DNA from: Gammaproteobacteria bacterium
GTDB lineage: Bacteria > Pseudomonadota > Gammaproteobacteria > Pseudomonadales > Halieaceae
DNA length: 7,609 nucleotides
NCBI GenBank assembly: GCA_002748505.1
Contig: PDSN01000017.1
Span: 1-7,609 of the forward strand
Direction: 5' to 3'
The notes under the pieces were generated by a model, which made no database searches, was not told the DNA's origin, and saw only the letters and a program-made list of their open reading frames with translations. Below, one piece after another: positions 1 through 6,177 of the stretch. How positions within the stretch are numbered: the stretch's first letter is position 1; each line of letters begins with the position of its first letter. The translations under genes and the position numbers were made by a program.

Positions 1-567
1 GCCGATACGGTGGTGGCTCTACTGGCCGGTCTGGTGATTTTTCCCGCCGTGTTTAACAATGGCCTTGATCCCGCCGCAGGCCCAGGGCTTATCTTCCAGA
101 CTCTGCCTGTGGCATTTGCCAATATGCCCGGCGGCTGGGTATTTTCCTGCTTGTTTTTTATGATGCTGGCGGTGGCGGGCATCACGTCTATGGTGGGTTT
201 GATCGAATGTGTGAACTCCTGGCTGGAAGATCAATACAACATTCCGCGCCATCGCTCGGCGCTGTTGGTGGTCTGCTCGATAGCAGTGTTGAGTGTTGTT
301 AGTATTCTTTCCTATAACGTCTTGGCAGAGTTCACTCTGGGCGGGCGCAATTTTAACGACACTGTCGATTATTTCGCCAACCAGGTGTTGCTGCCGGTTG
401 GTGGCTTACTGGTCGCGGTGTTTGCGGGTTGGGTTGTTAAGCGCGAAATCACGCGCGACGAATTATACATGCTCTCTGATCGAGCTTATGGCATCTGGCG
501 CTTTCTTATTCGCTATGTGGTGCCACCGGCTCTGCTGATTATTTTTGTGATGGGGGTTACTGAGTAG
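1..567 (+). CDS. Sodium-dependent transporter, NSS/SNF family (C-terminal part, 5' end outside window)
   Basis: This is the last 188 residues of an inner-membrane Na+-coupled symporter of the neurotransmitter:sodium symporter family; the reading frame is open from base 1 and ends with TAG at 565-567. Bacterial members usually have about 450-500 residues, so roughly 60% is missing to the left. About five hydrophobic segments are visible (fragment residues roughly 4-18, 44-71, 86-106, 126-146 and 166-185). The stretch FFMMLAVAGITSMVGLIE resembles TM8 of LeuT, where a Thr-Ser pair binds Na+ at the Na2 site; Thr62-Ser63 of the fragment occupy that place. The first segment (DTVVALLAGLVIFPAVF) fits TM7. 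The C-terminal part, with a charged loop (KREITRDELY) followed by a last helix, is typical of bacterial NSS proteins. The substrate (amino acid or amine) cannot be told because the TM1 and TM6 binding residues lie outside or at the edge. The gene converges on the cardiolipin synthase gene. Family assignment is confident; specificity is unknown. Confidence 0.88.
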   Translation, partial: ADTVVALLAGLVIFPAVFNNGLDPAAGPGLIFQTLPVAFANMPGGWVFSCLFFMMLAVAGITSMVGLIECVNSWLEDQYNIPRHRSALLVVCSIAVLSVVSILSYNVLAEFTLGGRNFNDTVDYFANQVLLPVGGLLVAVFAGWVVKREITRDELYMLSDRAYGIWRFLIRYVVPPALLIIFVMGVTE

Positions 568-579
568 TGATACGCCTAT

Positions 580-613
580 CCCGGATATTTCACCAGTAAA
601 TGGAATATCCGGG
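580..613. repeat. Perfect 10-bp hairpin between convergent genes; copy 1 of an inverted-repeat pair
   Basis: Bases 580-589 (CCCGGATATT) and 604-613 (AATATCCGGG) are exact reverse complements around a 14-base loop. The element fills most of the 46-base gap between the transporter stop (567) and the cls stop (TAG, reverse complement of 614-616), so its right arm touches the cls stop codon. Neither strand has a T-run after the stem, so it is not a textbook intrinsic terminator, although it could protect 3' ends or act as a weak bidirectional terminator. Bases 580-603 (left arm plus loop) recur inverted at 2112-2135 with 23 of 24 matches, which suggests a dispersed REP-like palindromic element rather than a one-off stem. 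Confidence 0.75.
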
Positions 614-2065
614 CTATAGCAGCGGCGATAATAAACTCGCCGCGTCGGAGGCGTAGTGATGCCACCAGGGTTTGGCGGCGAAATCTTCGGTGCTGACGAG
701 GCGGGAATTGGCAAAGTCTCTCTCTAACATTTTTGCAATATCAGCGGCAAACTCGCGGTTGTCTACCAACAAAGTGATCTCAAAGTTCAGGCGAAATGAG
801 CGGTTATCAAAGTTGGCTGTACCGACGCCCGCCAGATGATCGTCCATGAGCAGTACTTTTTGATGTAAAAAACCCGGTTCGTAGCGATAAATTTTCACGC
901 CCGTGTGGTTGAGCTTGCGCGTGTAGGACCACGCTGCCAGATCCACGAGAACGCCATCGGGGTTGTCCGGTATCATCACTCGCACGTCAACGCCGCGCAA
1001 AGCGGCCAGTTGCAGGGCGCTGACCGTAGCCTGATCGGGTACAAAATAGGGGCTGGTAATCCAGATACGTTGGCGCGCCTCCACAATAGCCTGGTGAAAC
1101 ATCAGGCCGGCCTCATCATAAAGGCCCGACGGGTCGGAGGCGATGACGAGAACCTTGTGGTCGCCGCACCAATGGGGTTGCAGATTCCAGTTGAGGCCCA
1201 TGGGTGAGCGCATCGCCCAGCGCCAGTCGGTGGCAAAGGCGAGTTGTAAGGCCAGTACCGCCGGGCCGCTGACACAGGTATGAGTGTCGCGCCACGGACT
1301 CAAACGGTGGTGTTTACCCAGATATTCCTCACCCAGGTTCAATCCTCCCGTCCACGCCTTGCGACCATCGACCACCACGGTTTTGCGGTGGTTGCGAAAG
1401 TTGATTTGCAAGCGATTTTTGGGGCCCTGTGTGGTGTTAAAGGCTGCTATATTCACCCCGGCCTGCAGCAATTTACGATGCAGTTCGCTGCGGTGAAACT
1501 GGCGGGTGCCGATCTCGTCGTACAGCACGAATACTTTGACGCCCGCCAATGACTTGCGTACTAAAATATCTCCGAGCCGGCGCGAGGCCGCATCGTCTCG
1601 AATAATATAAAACTGAAATAGAATATAGGATTGCGCCGCTTCCAGGCCCTGGGCCATGCTATCGTAGGTGGCTTCGCCGTTAATCAGCAACTCAACCCTA
1701 TTGCCTGTGGTGGCCGGCATTCGCGCGAGCTTGCCAAGGCTTTTGTAGAGCAGCTGATCGTCATCGGGCAGGGCGATAAATTCCGCCAGGGCATTGCTTG
1801 ACTGATCGACCAGATGGCGGTTTTCTTTTTCCAGTGTTTCCCGTTGTTGATAGTAACCGGCAAACTTGTTGCGGCCGAAAATCCAGTAAAGGGGAATGGC
1901 GATGTAGGGAATCGTCAGCAGTGATAATATCCATGCGATTGCCCCCTGTGAGGTGCGGGTAGAACGCAGCGCGCGCAGTACTGACAGAATTGCCAATACA
2001 TACATCGCGATAACAGCGAGCACAGCGATTTCAGGGTAGGCGGACAAAAAAAACACAGGAACCAC
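614..2065 (-). CDS. cls: Cardiolipin synthase, ClsA-type phospholipase D family
   Basis: A 483-residue membrane enzyme that, in its family, condenses two phosphatidylglycerol molecules into cardiolipin and glycerol at the inner membrane. Two hydrophobic N-terminal segments are visible (about residues 4-31 and 41-63), followed by the charged IFGRNKF stretch usual before the catalytic part of ClsA. Two PLD motifs HxKx4D are complete: His226-Lys228-Asp233 followed by GGLN, and His401-Lys403-Asp408 followed by GTANFDNRS. The C-terminus ends in LSPLL, as in many ClsA proteins. Length and layout are normal and nothing is broken. The start is uncertain: the chosen GTG at 2065-2063 has its only good Shine-Dalgarno (TAAGGA, 2081-2086) 15 bases upstream, which is long. 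A CTG at 2071-2069, in frame, would be spaced 9 bases. An in-frame TAA overlaps that Shine-Dalgarno, so the start cannot lie further upstream. The gene is flanked by inverted copies of a 24-base element. clsA or clsB-like naming cannot be settled from sequence alone, but the N-terminal membrane segments favour ClsA. Confidence 0.93.
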   Translation of the reverse strand: MVPVFFLSAYPEIAVLAVIAMYVLAILSVLRALRSTRTSQGAIAWILSLLTIPYIAIPLYWIFGRNKFAGYYQQRETLEKENRHLVDQSSNALAEFIALPDDDQLLYKSLGKLARMPATTGNRVELLINGEATYDSMAQGLEAAQSYILFQFYIIRDDAASRRLGDILVRKSLAGVKVFVLYDEIGTRQFHRSELHRKLLQAGVNIAAFNTTQGPKNRLQINFRNHRKTVVVDGRKAWTGGLNLGEEYLGKHHRLSPWRDTHTCVSGPAVLALQLAFATDWRWAMRSPMGLNWNLQPHWCGDHKVLVIASDPSGLYDEAGLMFHQAIVEARQRIWITSPYFVPDQATVSALQLAALRGVDVRVMIPDNPDGVLVDLAAWSYTRKLNHTGVKIYRYEPGFLHQKVLLMDDHLAGVGTANFDNRSFRLNFEITLLVDNREFAADIAKMLERDFANSRLVSTEDFAAKPWWHHYASDAASLLSPLL

Positions 2066-2080
2066 TCCCAGGCGGACTTT

Positions 2081-2100
2081 TCCTTAAGAGACTCATTCTA
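2081..2100 (-). promoter_or_regulatory. Putative cls -10 box and Shine-Dalgarno
   Basis: On the - strand a TAGAAT hexamer (2095-2100) matches the sigma-70 -10 consensus at 5 of 6 positions, and TAAGGA (2081-2086) follows it. No convincing -35 is seen at 16-18 bases; that position is occupied by the repeat at 2102-2135. If this -10 is used, the leader would be only about 20-25 bases and the Shine-Dalgarno would lie almost at the 5' end. Read by eye, with low certainty. Confidence 0.35.
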
Positions 2101-2101
2101 G

Positions 2102-2135
2102 CCCGAAAATACCATTTACTGGCGAAATATCCGGG
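2102..2135. repeat. Degenerate hairpin upstream of cls; inverted copy 2 of the 580-613 element
   Basis: Bases 2112-2135 match the reverse complement of 580-603 at 23 of 24 positions (the single difference is C at 2123, where copy 1 predicts T). The remaining arm, 2102-2111 (CCCGAAAATA), matches the corresponding arm of copy 1 at 7 of 10 positions, so the stem survives only partly: four GC pairs, one G-U and a few AT pairs. The similarity stops sharply outside the 34-base unit. It lies in the 113-base gap between the PilZ gene stop (2179) and the cls start, directly against the putative cls -10 box. Confidence 0.75.
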
Positions 2136-2178
2136 TTACCAGTCTGTCATTTGGCAGAAATCCACAACGGGAGGCTTG

Positions 2179-2541
2179 TTAATCCAGACGCTGCACCTCC
2201 TCCGTCAGCACCAGTGGATCATCCAGATGAGATTCCAGCAGATTGCGCAGGGCATCGATGTTTTCCCGGTCCACATGCTGCACGGCAAAACCCAGACGCC
2301 CGGCTTCGACATGTTGCAGATAGGCGTGCAGTTCCAGCACCGCGCCGTCAGTCAACTCGATTGCCAGGTTAAAGACCTGATCGTACTGGGCGTCCCAGGT
2401 ATCGGGTTGATCGGTGGCGACCCCGCCGAGTGAGAGGTTGACCAGCGTTTGCTGCCAACTGTCGCCACCCTGATGTACCGTGACGGGAAGCGCAATGCTG
2501 GCGCGGGTGTAGCGACGACGTTCAGCGTGAAATTCGCTCAT
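2179..2541 (-). CDS. Small single-domain PilZ protein, probable c-di-GMP receptor
   Basis: A 120-residue soluble protein made up almost entirely of one PilZ domain, the common bacterial c-di-GMP binding module. Both ligand motifs are present: RxxxR at Arg9-Arg13 (RRYTR) and [D/N]xSxxG at Asn35-Ser37-Gly40 (NLSLGG). A beta-rich stretch follows (about residues 52-90) and then a C-terminal helix (about 94-108). There is no output domain, so it would act by binding a partner, as stand-alone PilZ proteins controlling motility, pili or polysaccharide do; the partner cannot be read here. The ATG at 2541-2539 is preceded by AAGGA (2549-2553) at a 7-base spacing, which supports the start. It sits between ettA and cls on the same strand, but with gaps of 88 and 113 bases, so an operon is possible but not compelled. 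Family call is strong; target unknown. Confidence 0.87.
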   Translation of the reverse strand: MSEFHAERRRYTRASIALPVTVHQGGDSWQQTLVNLSLGGVATDQPDTWDAQYDQVFNLAIELTDGAVLELHAYLQHVEAGRLGFAVQHVDRENIDALRNLLESHLDDPLVLTEEVQRLD

Positions 2542-2576
2542 GCTCTGTTCCTTATATCGCTTTGTCAGTAGTTTAT

Positions 2577-2612
2577 GCCCACTGCCGTCACTATAACGCG
2601 CCGGCGGTGGGC
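2577..2612. other. 11-bp stem-loop between ettA and the PilZ gene
   Basis: Bases 2577-2587 (GCCCACTGCCG) and 2602-2612 (CGGCGGTGGGC) are complementary over 11 positions with one non-Watson-Crick pair, around a 14-base loop. It lies 17 bases after the ettA stop (2630-2632) in the direction of ettA transcription, so it may end or protect the ettA transcript. No U-run follows on the - strand, so it does not meet the usual criteria for an intrinsic terminator. The remainder of this 88-base gap holds the PilZ ribosome binding site and no clear promoter. Confidence 0.5.
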
Positions 2613-2629
2613 AAGGAAGGCTTTATTGT

Positions 2630-4294
2630 TTACTTTAATTTGCGATATTTGACGCGCTGGGGCTGATCCGCCGCCGCGCCTAAGCGCGCTTTGCGGTCTT
2701 CTTCGTAATCGCTGTAGTTCCCCTCGTGAAACACCACGCCGCCGTCGTCTTCAAAGGCCAGAATATGCGTGGCGATGCGGTCCAAGAACCAGCGATCGTG
2801 GGAAATGACCAGTGCCGAGCCGGGGAAGGCCAGCAGCGCTTCTTCCAGAGCGCGCAGGGTTTCCACGTCCAAGTCGTTGGTGGGTTCATCCAGCAATAAC
2901 ACATTGGCGCCCTGTTTTAGCAGTTTGGCCAGATGCAGGCGGTTGCGCTCACCGCCAGAGAGGTCTTTGACGTGTTTTTGCTGGTCGGAGCCCTTGAAGT
3001 TAAAACGCCCTGCGTAGGAGCGCGAGTTTACCTCGTAGTTGCCGATACGGATAATGTCCTGGCCGTCCGAGATTTCTTCCCAAACGGTTTTGTCGCCGTT
3101 TAAATCATCCCGGGATTGATCCACATAGGCGAGTTGCACCGTATCGCCAACCCGCAGTTCGCCACCGTCGGCTTGCTCTGCCCCGGTCAGAATGCGAAAC
3201 AAAGTGGATTTTCCCATGCCGTTGGCGCCGATGATGCCAACGATACTGCCTTTGGGTACGTTAAAGCTGACATTGTCAAACAGCAGACGATCACCGAAGC
3301 TCTTGCTCAGGTTTTTCGCTTCAATGACCACGTCACCCAGACGAGGGCCGGGTGGAATATAGATCTCGTTGGTTTCGTTGCGCGATTGGAAATCCTGGGA
3401 TTGCATTTCCTCAAAGCGCTGCAAACGCGCCTTGCTTTTGGCCTGGCGGCCTTTGGGGTTGGCGCGCACCCATTCCAGCTCGGCTTTGATGGTTTTTTGA
3501 TGCGAGGCCTCCTGGCGTTTTTCCTGCTCCAGGCGTCTTTCTTTGGCCTCCAGCCAGTCGGAATAGTTGCCCTCATAGGGAATGCCGCGACCGCGATCGA
3601 GTTCTAAAATCCAGCCTGCGGCGTTGTCCAAAAAGTAACGATCGTGGGTGATGGCCACTACAGTGCCGGGGAAATCGTGTAAGAAGCGCTCCAGCCAGGC
3701 CACACTTTCGGCGTCCAGGTGGTTGGTGGGCTCATCCAGCAACAGCATATCCGGCGCGGATAGCAGCAGACGACACAGCGCCACACGGCGCTGTTCGCCG
3801 CCAGAGAGTTTAGTGACATCGGCATCCCAGGGCGGCAGGCGCAGGGCGTCCGCGGCAATTTCCAATTTGTGATCCAGATTGTGGGCATCGGTAGCCTGGA
3901 TGATGTCTTCGAGGCGCGCCTGCTCTTTGGCGAGCGCGTCAAAATCCGCATCGGGTTCGGCGTAGGCGGCGTAGACCGCGTCCAGACCCGCCAGCGCGTC
4001 TTTGGCTTCCTGCACGCCCTCTTCCACATTGCCGCGCACGTCTTTGTCGGGGTTGAGCTGGGGTTCCTGGGGCAGATAACCCACTTTGATGCCGGGTTGC
4101 GGGCGCGCTTCGCCGAGAATGTCGGTGTCGATACCGGCCATGATCCGCAACAGCGTTGACTTGCCCGCGCCGTTTAAGCCGAGTACCCCGATTTTTGCGC
4201 CGGGAAAGAAGGACAGGGAAATATCTTCCAGGATTTTTTTCTTGGGCGGCACCACTTTGCCGACGCGATTCATGGTGTAAACGTACTGAGCCAC
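2630..4294 (-). CDS. ettA: Energy-dependent translational throttle protein EttA (ABC-F ATPase)
   Basis: A 554-residue cytoplasmic ABC-F protein. EttA binds the ribosomal E site and lets the initiation complex enter elongation when ATP is plentiful, holding it when ADP is high. Two ABC domains are complete. Domain 1 has Walker A GLNGAGKST (39-47), signature LSGGEQ (163-168), Walker B with Glu188 and switch His217. Domain 2 has Walker A GANGMGKST (356-364), signature LSGGER (445-450), Walker B with Glu470 and HDRW (499-502). Glu188 and Glu470 fall at the same numbers as the catalytic glutamates of E. coli EttA, and there is no length change up to that point. The linker (about 240-322, with KGRQAKSKAR) is the tRNA-interacting region. 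The GTG start at 4294-4292 is supported by the conserved MAQYVYTMNRVGKVVPPKK beginning and by GAGGA (4302-4306) 7 bases upstream. It is divergent from glyA. The only oddity is Met360 where E. coli EttA has Ala; the P-loop Gly, Lys and Ser are intact. Confidence 0.97.
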   Translation of the reverse strand: MAQYVYTMNRVGKVVPPKKKILEDISLSFFPGAKIGVLGLNGAGKSTLLRIMAGIDTDILGEARPQPGIKVGYLPQEPQLNPDKDVRGNVEEGVQEAKDALAGLDAVYAAYAEPDADFDALAKEQARLEDIIQATDAHNLDHKLEIAADALRLPPWDADVTKLSGGEQRRVALCRLLLSAPDMLLLDEPTNHLDAESVAWLERFLHDFPGTVVAITHDRYFLDNAAGWILELDRGRGIPYEGNYSDWLEAKERRLEQEKRQEASHQKTIKAELEWVRANPKGRQAKSKARLQRFEEMQSQDFQSRNETNEIYIPPGPRLGDVVIEAKNLSKSFGDRLLFDNVSFNVPKGSIVGIIGANGMGKSTLFRILTGAEQADGGELRVGDTVQLAYVDQSRDDLNGDKTVWEEISDGQDIIRIGNYEVNSRSYAGRFNFKGSDQQKHVKDLSGGERNRLHLAKLLKQGANVLLLDEPTNDLDVETLRALEEALLAFPGSALVISHDRWFLDRIATHILAFEDDGGVVFHEGNYSDYEEDRKARLGAAADQPQRVKYRKLK

Positions 4295-4328
4295 AGGGGA
4301 GTCCTCATAACAATCAAACAGGCCGTAG

Positions 4329-4334
4329 ATTCTA
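4329..4334 (-). promoter_or_regulatory. Putative ettA extended -10 box
   Basis: On the - strand TGGTAGAAT gives a TAGAAT -10 hexamer (4329-4334) with the TGn of an extended -10 element, about 35 bases before the GTG start. The sequence at -35 (CTCACG with a 17-base spacer) matches consensus at only three positions, as is common with extended -10 promoters. The hexamer lies within a small palindrome, GTAGA-T-TCTAC (4325-4335). Read by eye. Confidence 0.42.
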
Positions 4335-4370
4335 CCAGATGGCGGCGCGTGCGTGAGGTCTGTCAGCCAC

Positions 4371-4399
4371 TTATATCGCGGCGTGGTTTGCGGTAGAAT
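4371..4399 (+). promoter_or_regulatory. Putative glyA operon promoter
   Basis: TAGAAT at 4394-4399 is a good -10 candidate, placing a start near 4405-4407 and leaving a leader of about 30 bases before the glyA ATG. A sequence with 17-base spacing (TTATAT, 4371-4376) is a poor -35. It stands back to back with the ettA promoter in the 143-base divergent region. No glycine riboswitch, FMN riboswitch or NrdR box is recognisable here, and the leader is too short for a riboswitch. Confidence 0.42.
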
Positions 4400-4425
4400 G
4401 CGCCCTTTTTTGGCGACTTGAGCTT

Positions 4426-4431
4426 GGGGGA
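4426..4431 (+). promoter_or_regulatory. glyA ribosome binding site
   Basis: GGGGGA at 4426-4431 lies 6 bases before the ATG at 4438. It is a partial Shine-Dalgarno match at good spacing and supports the chosen start. Confidence 0.5.
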
Positions 4432-4437
4432 AAGATC

Positions 4438-5700
4438 ATGTTTGACAGCAAAACGCGTGTTGAGGATTCAGATCAGGAAGTGTGGGCGGCGATTGTTAAG
4501 GAACAACGTCGACAGGAAGAGCATATCGAGCTGATTGCCTCTGAAAACTACACCAGCCCGCAAGTGATGGAAGCGCAGGGCACCGTGCTTACCAATAAAT
4601 ACGCTGAAGGTTACCCCCACAAGCGGTACTACGGTGGTTGCGAGTATGTGGATATTGTTGAAGAACTGGCCGCCGAGCGCGCCAAAGCGCTGTTTGGTGC
4701 CGATTATGCCAACGTGCAGCCACATTCGGGCTCGCAGGCGAATTCCGCTGTTTTTCAGGCCCTTTGTCAGCCCGGCGACACGGTGCTGGGTATGAGCCTT
4801 GCCGATGGCGGTCACTTGACCCACGGTGCCAAGCCGAATTTCTCCGGCAAGATGTACAACGCGGTGCAGTACGGCCTGGACAAAGCAAGCGGCGAAGTGG
4901 ATTACGCGCAGGTCGAAGCGCTGGCGCAGGAGCACCAGCCGAAAATGATTATTGCTGGCTTCTCCGCCTATTCGCGGGTGATGGATTGGCAGCGCTTTCG
5001 CGATATTGCCGATAAGGTCGGCGCTTATTTGATGGTGGACATGGCGCACGTCGCCGGTTTGGTTGCCGCCGGAGTTTACCCCAATCCTGTGCCCGTTGCC
5101 GATGTGGTGACCAGCACCACCCACAAGACCCTGCGCGGGCCACGCGGCGGTTTGATTCTGGCGCGCGCTAACGAAGCGCTGGAGAAGAAGTTTAACTCAG
5201 CCGTATTCCCCGGTGGTCAGGGCGGGCCATTGATGCACGTTATCGCTGCAAAGGCGGTGAGCTTTAAAGAAGCGGCCAGCCCTGAGTTTGTCACCTATCA
5301 ACAACAAGTGGTTGCCAACGCTCGTGCGATGGCGGCAACCTTCATGGAGCGCGGTATTAACATCGTCTCTGGTGGTACGGACAATCACCTGATGCTGGTG
5401 GATTTGATCGGCAAACCCTACACCGGCAAAGATGCCGATGAAGCACTGGGTAAGGCCAATATCACCGTAAACAAAAACGCCGTGCCCAACGACCCGCGCT
5501 CGCCGTTTATCACCTCCGGTTTGCGTGTGGGTACACCGGCGATTACGACGCGAGGTTTCACTGAGTTGGAAACGGTGCAACTCACCCACTGGATGTGCGA
5601 TGTGTTAGAAGCACTGGAGCAGGGCAATGTGGATGCGGTTATCGAAGACGTCAAGGCCAAAGTGCTGAATGTCTGCGCCCGTTTTCCGGTTTACAGTTAA
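4438..5700 (+). CDS. glyA: Serine hydroxymethyltransferase
   Basis: A 420-residue cytoplasmic PLP enzyme that converts serine and tetrahydrofolate to glycine and 5,10-methylenetetrahydrofolate, the main source of one-carbon units for purines, thymidylate and methionine. The PLP lysine is Lys230 in [15 protein letters not shown] (Lys229 in E. coli). Asp201 and His204 in VDMAHVAGL are the usual cofactor-contacting residues. The N-terminal [10 protein letters not shown] and [15 protein letters not shown] (residues 31-67) and PHSGSQAN (95-102) are family signatures of the substrate and folate site. The length is close to the E. coli enzyme (417 residues), and the MF start with GGGGGA upstream is as expected. 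It is the first gene of a + strand operon; its TAA (5698-5700) abuts the nrdR ATG. Linking glyA to nrdR puts one-carbon supply and control of deoxynucleotide synthesis in one transcript. No defects are seen. Some genomes carry several glyA copies; whether this is the only one cannot be told. Confidence 0.98.
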   Translation: MFDSKTRVEDSDQEVWAAIVKEQRRQEEHIELIASENYTSPQVMEAQGTVLTNKYAEGYPHKRYYGGCEYVDIVEELAAERAKALFGADYANVQPHSGSQANSAVFQALCQPGDTVLGMSLADGGHLTHGAKPNFSGKMYNAVQYGLDKASGEVDYAQVEALAQEHQPKMIIAGFSAYSRVMDWQRFRDIADKVGAYLMVDMAHVAGLVAAGVYPNPVPVADVVTSTTHKTLRGPRGGLILARANEALEKKFNSAVFPGGQGGPLMHVIAAKAVSFKEAASPEFVTYQQQVVANARAMAATFMERGINIVSGGTDNHLMLVDLIGKPYTGKDADEALGKANITVNKNAVPNDPRSPFITSGLRVGTPAITTRGFTELETVQLTHWMCDVLEALEQGNVDAVIEDVKAKVLNVCARFPVYS

Positions 5701-6177
5701 ATGCACTGCCCGTTTTGTCGCGCCGATGACACCAAGGTGATCGATTCGCGTCTGGTCGCCGAGGGCGATCAGGTGCGGCGTCGGCGCGAGTGCCTCACCT
5801 GCGCGGAGCGTTTTACCACCTATGAGGTTGCCGAGTTGGTGATGCCGCGCATCATCAAACAGAGTGGTCGCCGCGAACCCTTTGACGAGGACAAACTGCG
5901 CGCGGGTATCTGGCGCGCCCTGGAAAAGCGCCCGGTGTCGGTAGAGGCGGTAGAGGCGGTCATTACTCAAATCAAACACGCGCTTCGCGCCACGGGCGAG
6001 CGCGAGCTGGATTCGCGCAAACTTGGCGAACAGGTGATGAGGCATTTGCGCGACCTCGACGAGGTAGCCTATGTGCGGTTTGCCTCGGTATACCGAAGTT
6101 TTCAGGATATTGCCGAATTTCGTGACGAAATCGAGCGTATGCAGTCCGAGCCCACCGCCGACAAACATGGCAAATGA
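5701..6177 (+). CDS. nrdR: Transcriptional repressor NrdR
   Basis: A 158-residue DNA-binding repressor of ribonucleotide reductase operons. The N-terminal zinc ribbon has its four cysteines, Cys3 and Cys6 (CPFC) and Cys31 and Cys34 (CLTC), with the basic VRRRRE stretch (25-30) between them that contacts NrdR boxes. The ATP-cone domain follows (about residues 49-139, from [19 protein letters not shown] to FASVYRSF) and senses ATP versus dATP. The last 15 or so residues form a polar tail. The ATG directly follows the glyA stop with no spacer, and no clear Shine-Dalgarno is seen in the glyA 3' end, so translation is probably coupled to glyA. The 3' end overlaps ribD by 11 bases. A 9-base in-frame tandem repeat (5941-5958) encodes VEAVEA but does not lengthen the protein relative to the E. 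coli sequence in that region. Placing nrdR before ribD is the classical gammaproteobacterial arrangement. Confidence 0.97.
   Translation: MHCPFCRADDTKVIDSRLVAEGDQVRRRRECLTCAERFTTYEVAELVMPRIIKQSGRREPFDEDKLRAGIWRALEKRPVSVEAVEAVITQIKHALRATGERELDSRKLGEQVMRHLRDLDEVAYVRFASVYRSFQDIAEFRDEIERMQSEPTADKHGK

Noticed and set aside
3116..3607. Open frame of 163 codons on the + strand within ettA
   Set aside because: Opposite-strand shadow of the conserved ABC-F gene; no family resemblance or ribosome binding site seen.
2870..3745. Similar stretches around 2880 and 3727, and around 2950 and 3800, within ettA
   Set aside because: These are the Walker B and signature motifs of the two ABC domains, an ancient internal duplication common to the whole family.
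4295..4437. Possible riboswitch (glycine) or NrdR box before glyA
   Set aside because: The leader after the putative start is only about 30 bases and no conserved riboswitch core or NrdR palindrome is visible.
4468..5124. Long open frame of 218 codons on the - strand inside glyA
   Set aside because: It lies entirely antisense to a fully conserved enzyme gene, resembles no family I know, and is explained by GC-rich codon bias keeping the opposite frame open.
5941..5958. 9-base tandem repeat in nrdR
   Set aside because: It encodes VEAVEA, but the protein has the same length as E. coli NrdR across this region, so it is a chance codon repetition and not a recent expansion.
6071..6166. Upstream extension of the RibD frame to an ATG at 6071
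   Set aside because: The extra 32 residues lie entirely within nrdR, are not RibD-like, and the start at 6167 fits the family N-terminus.
5605..6168. Open frame of 187 codons on the - strand across glyA and nrdR
   Set aside because: Antisense to two well-supported genes, with no recognisable domain; a shadow frame.
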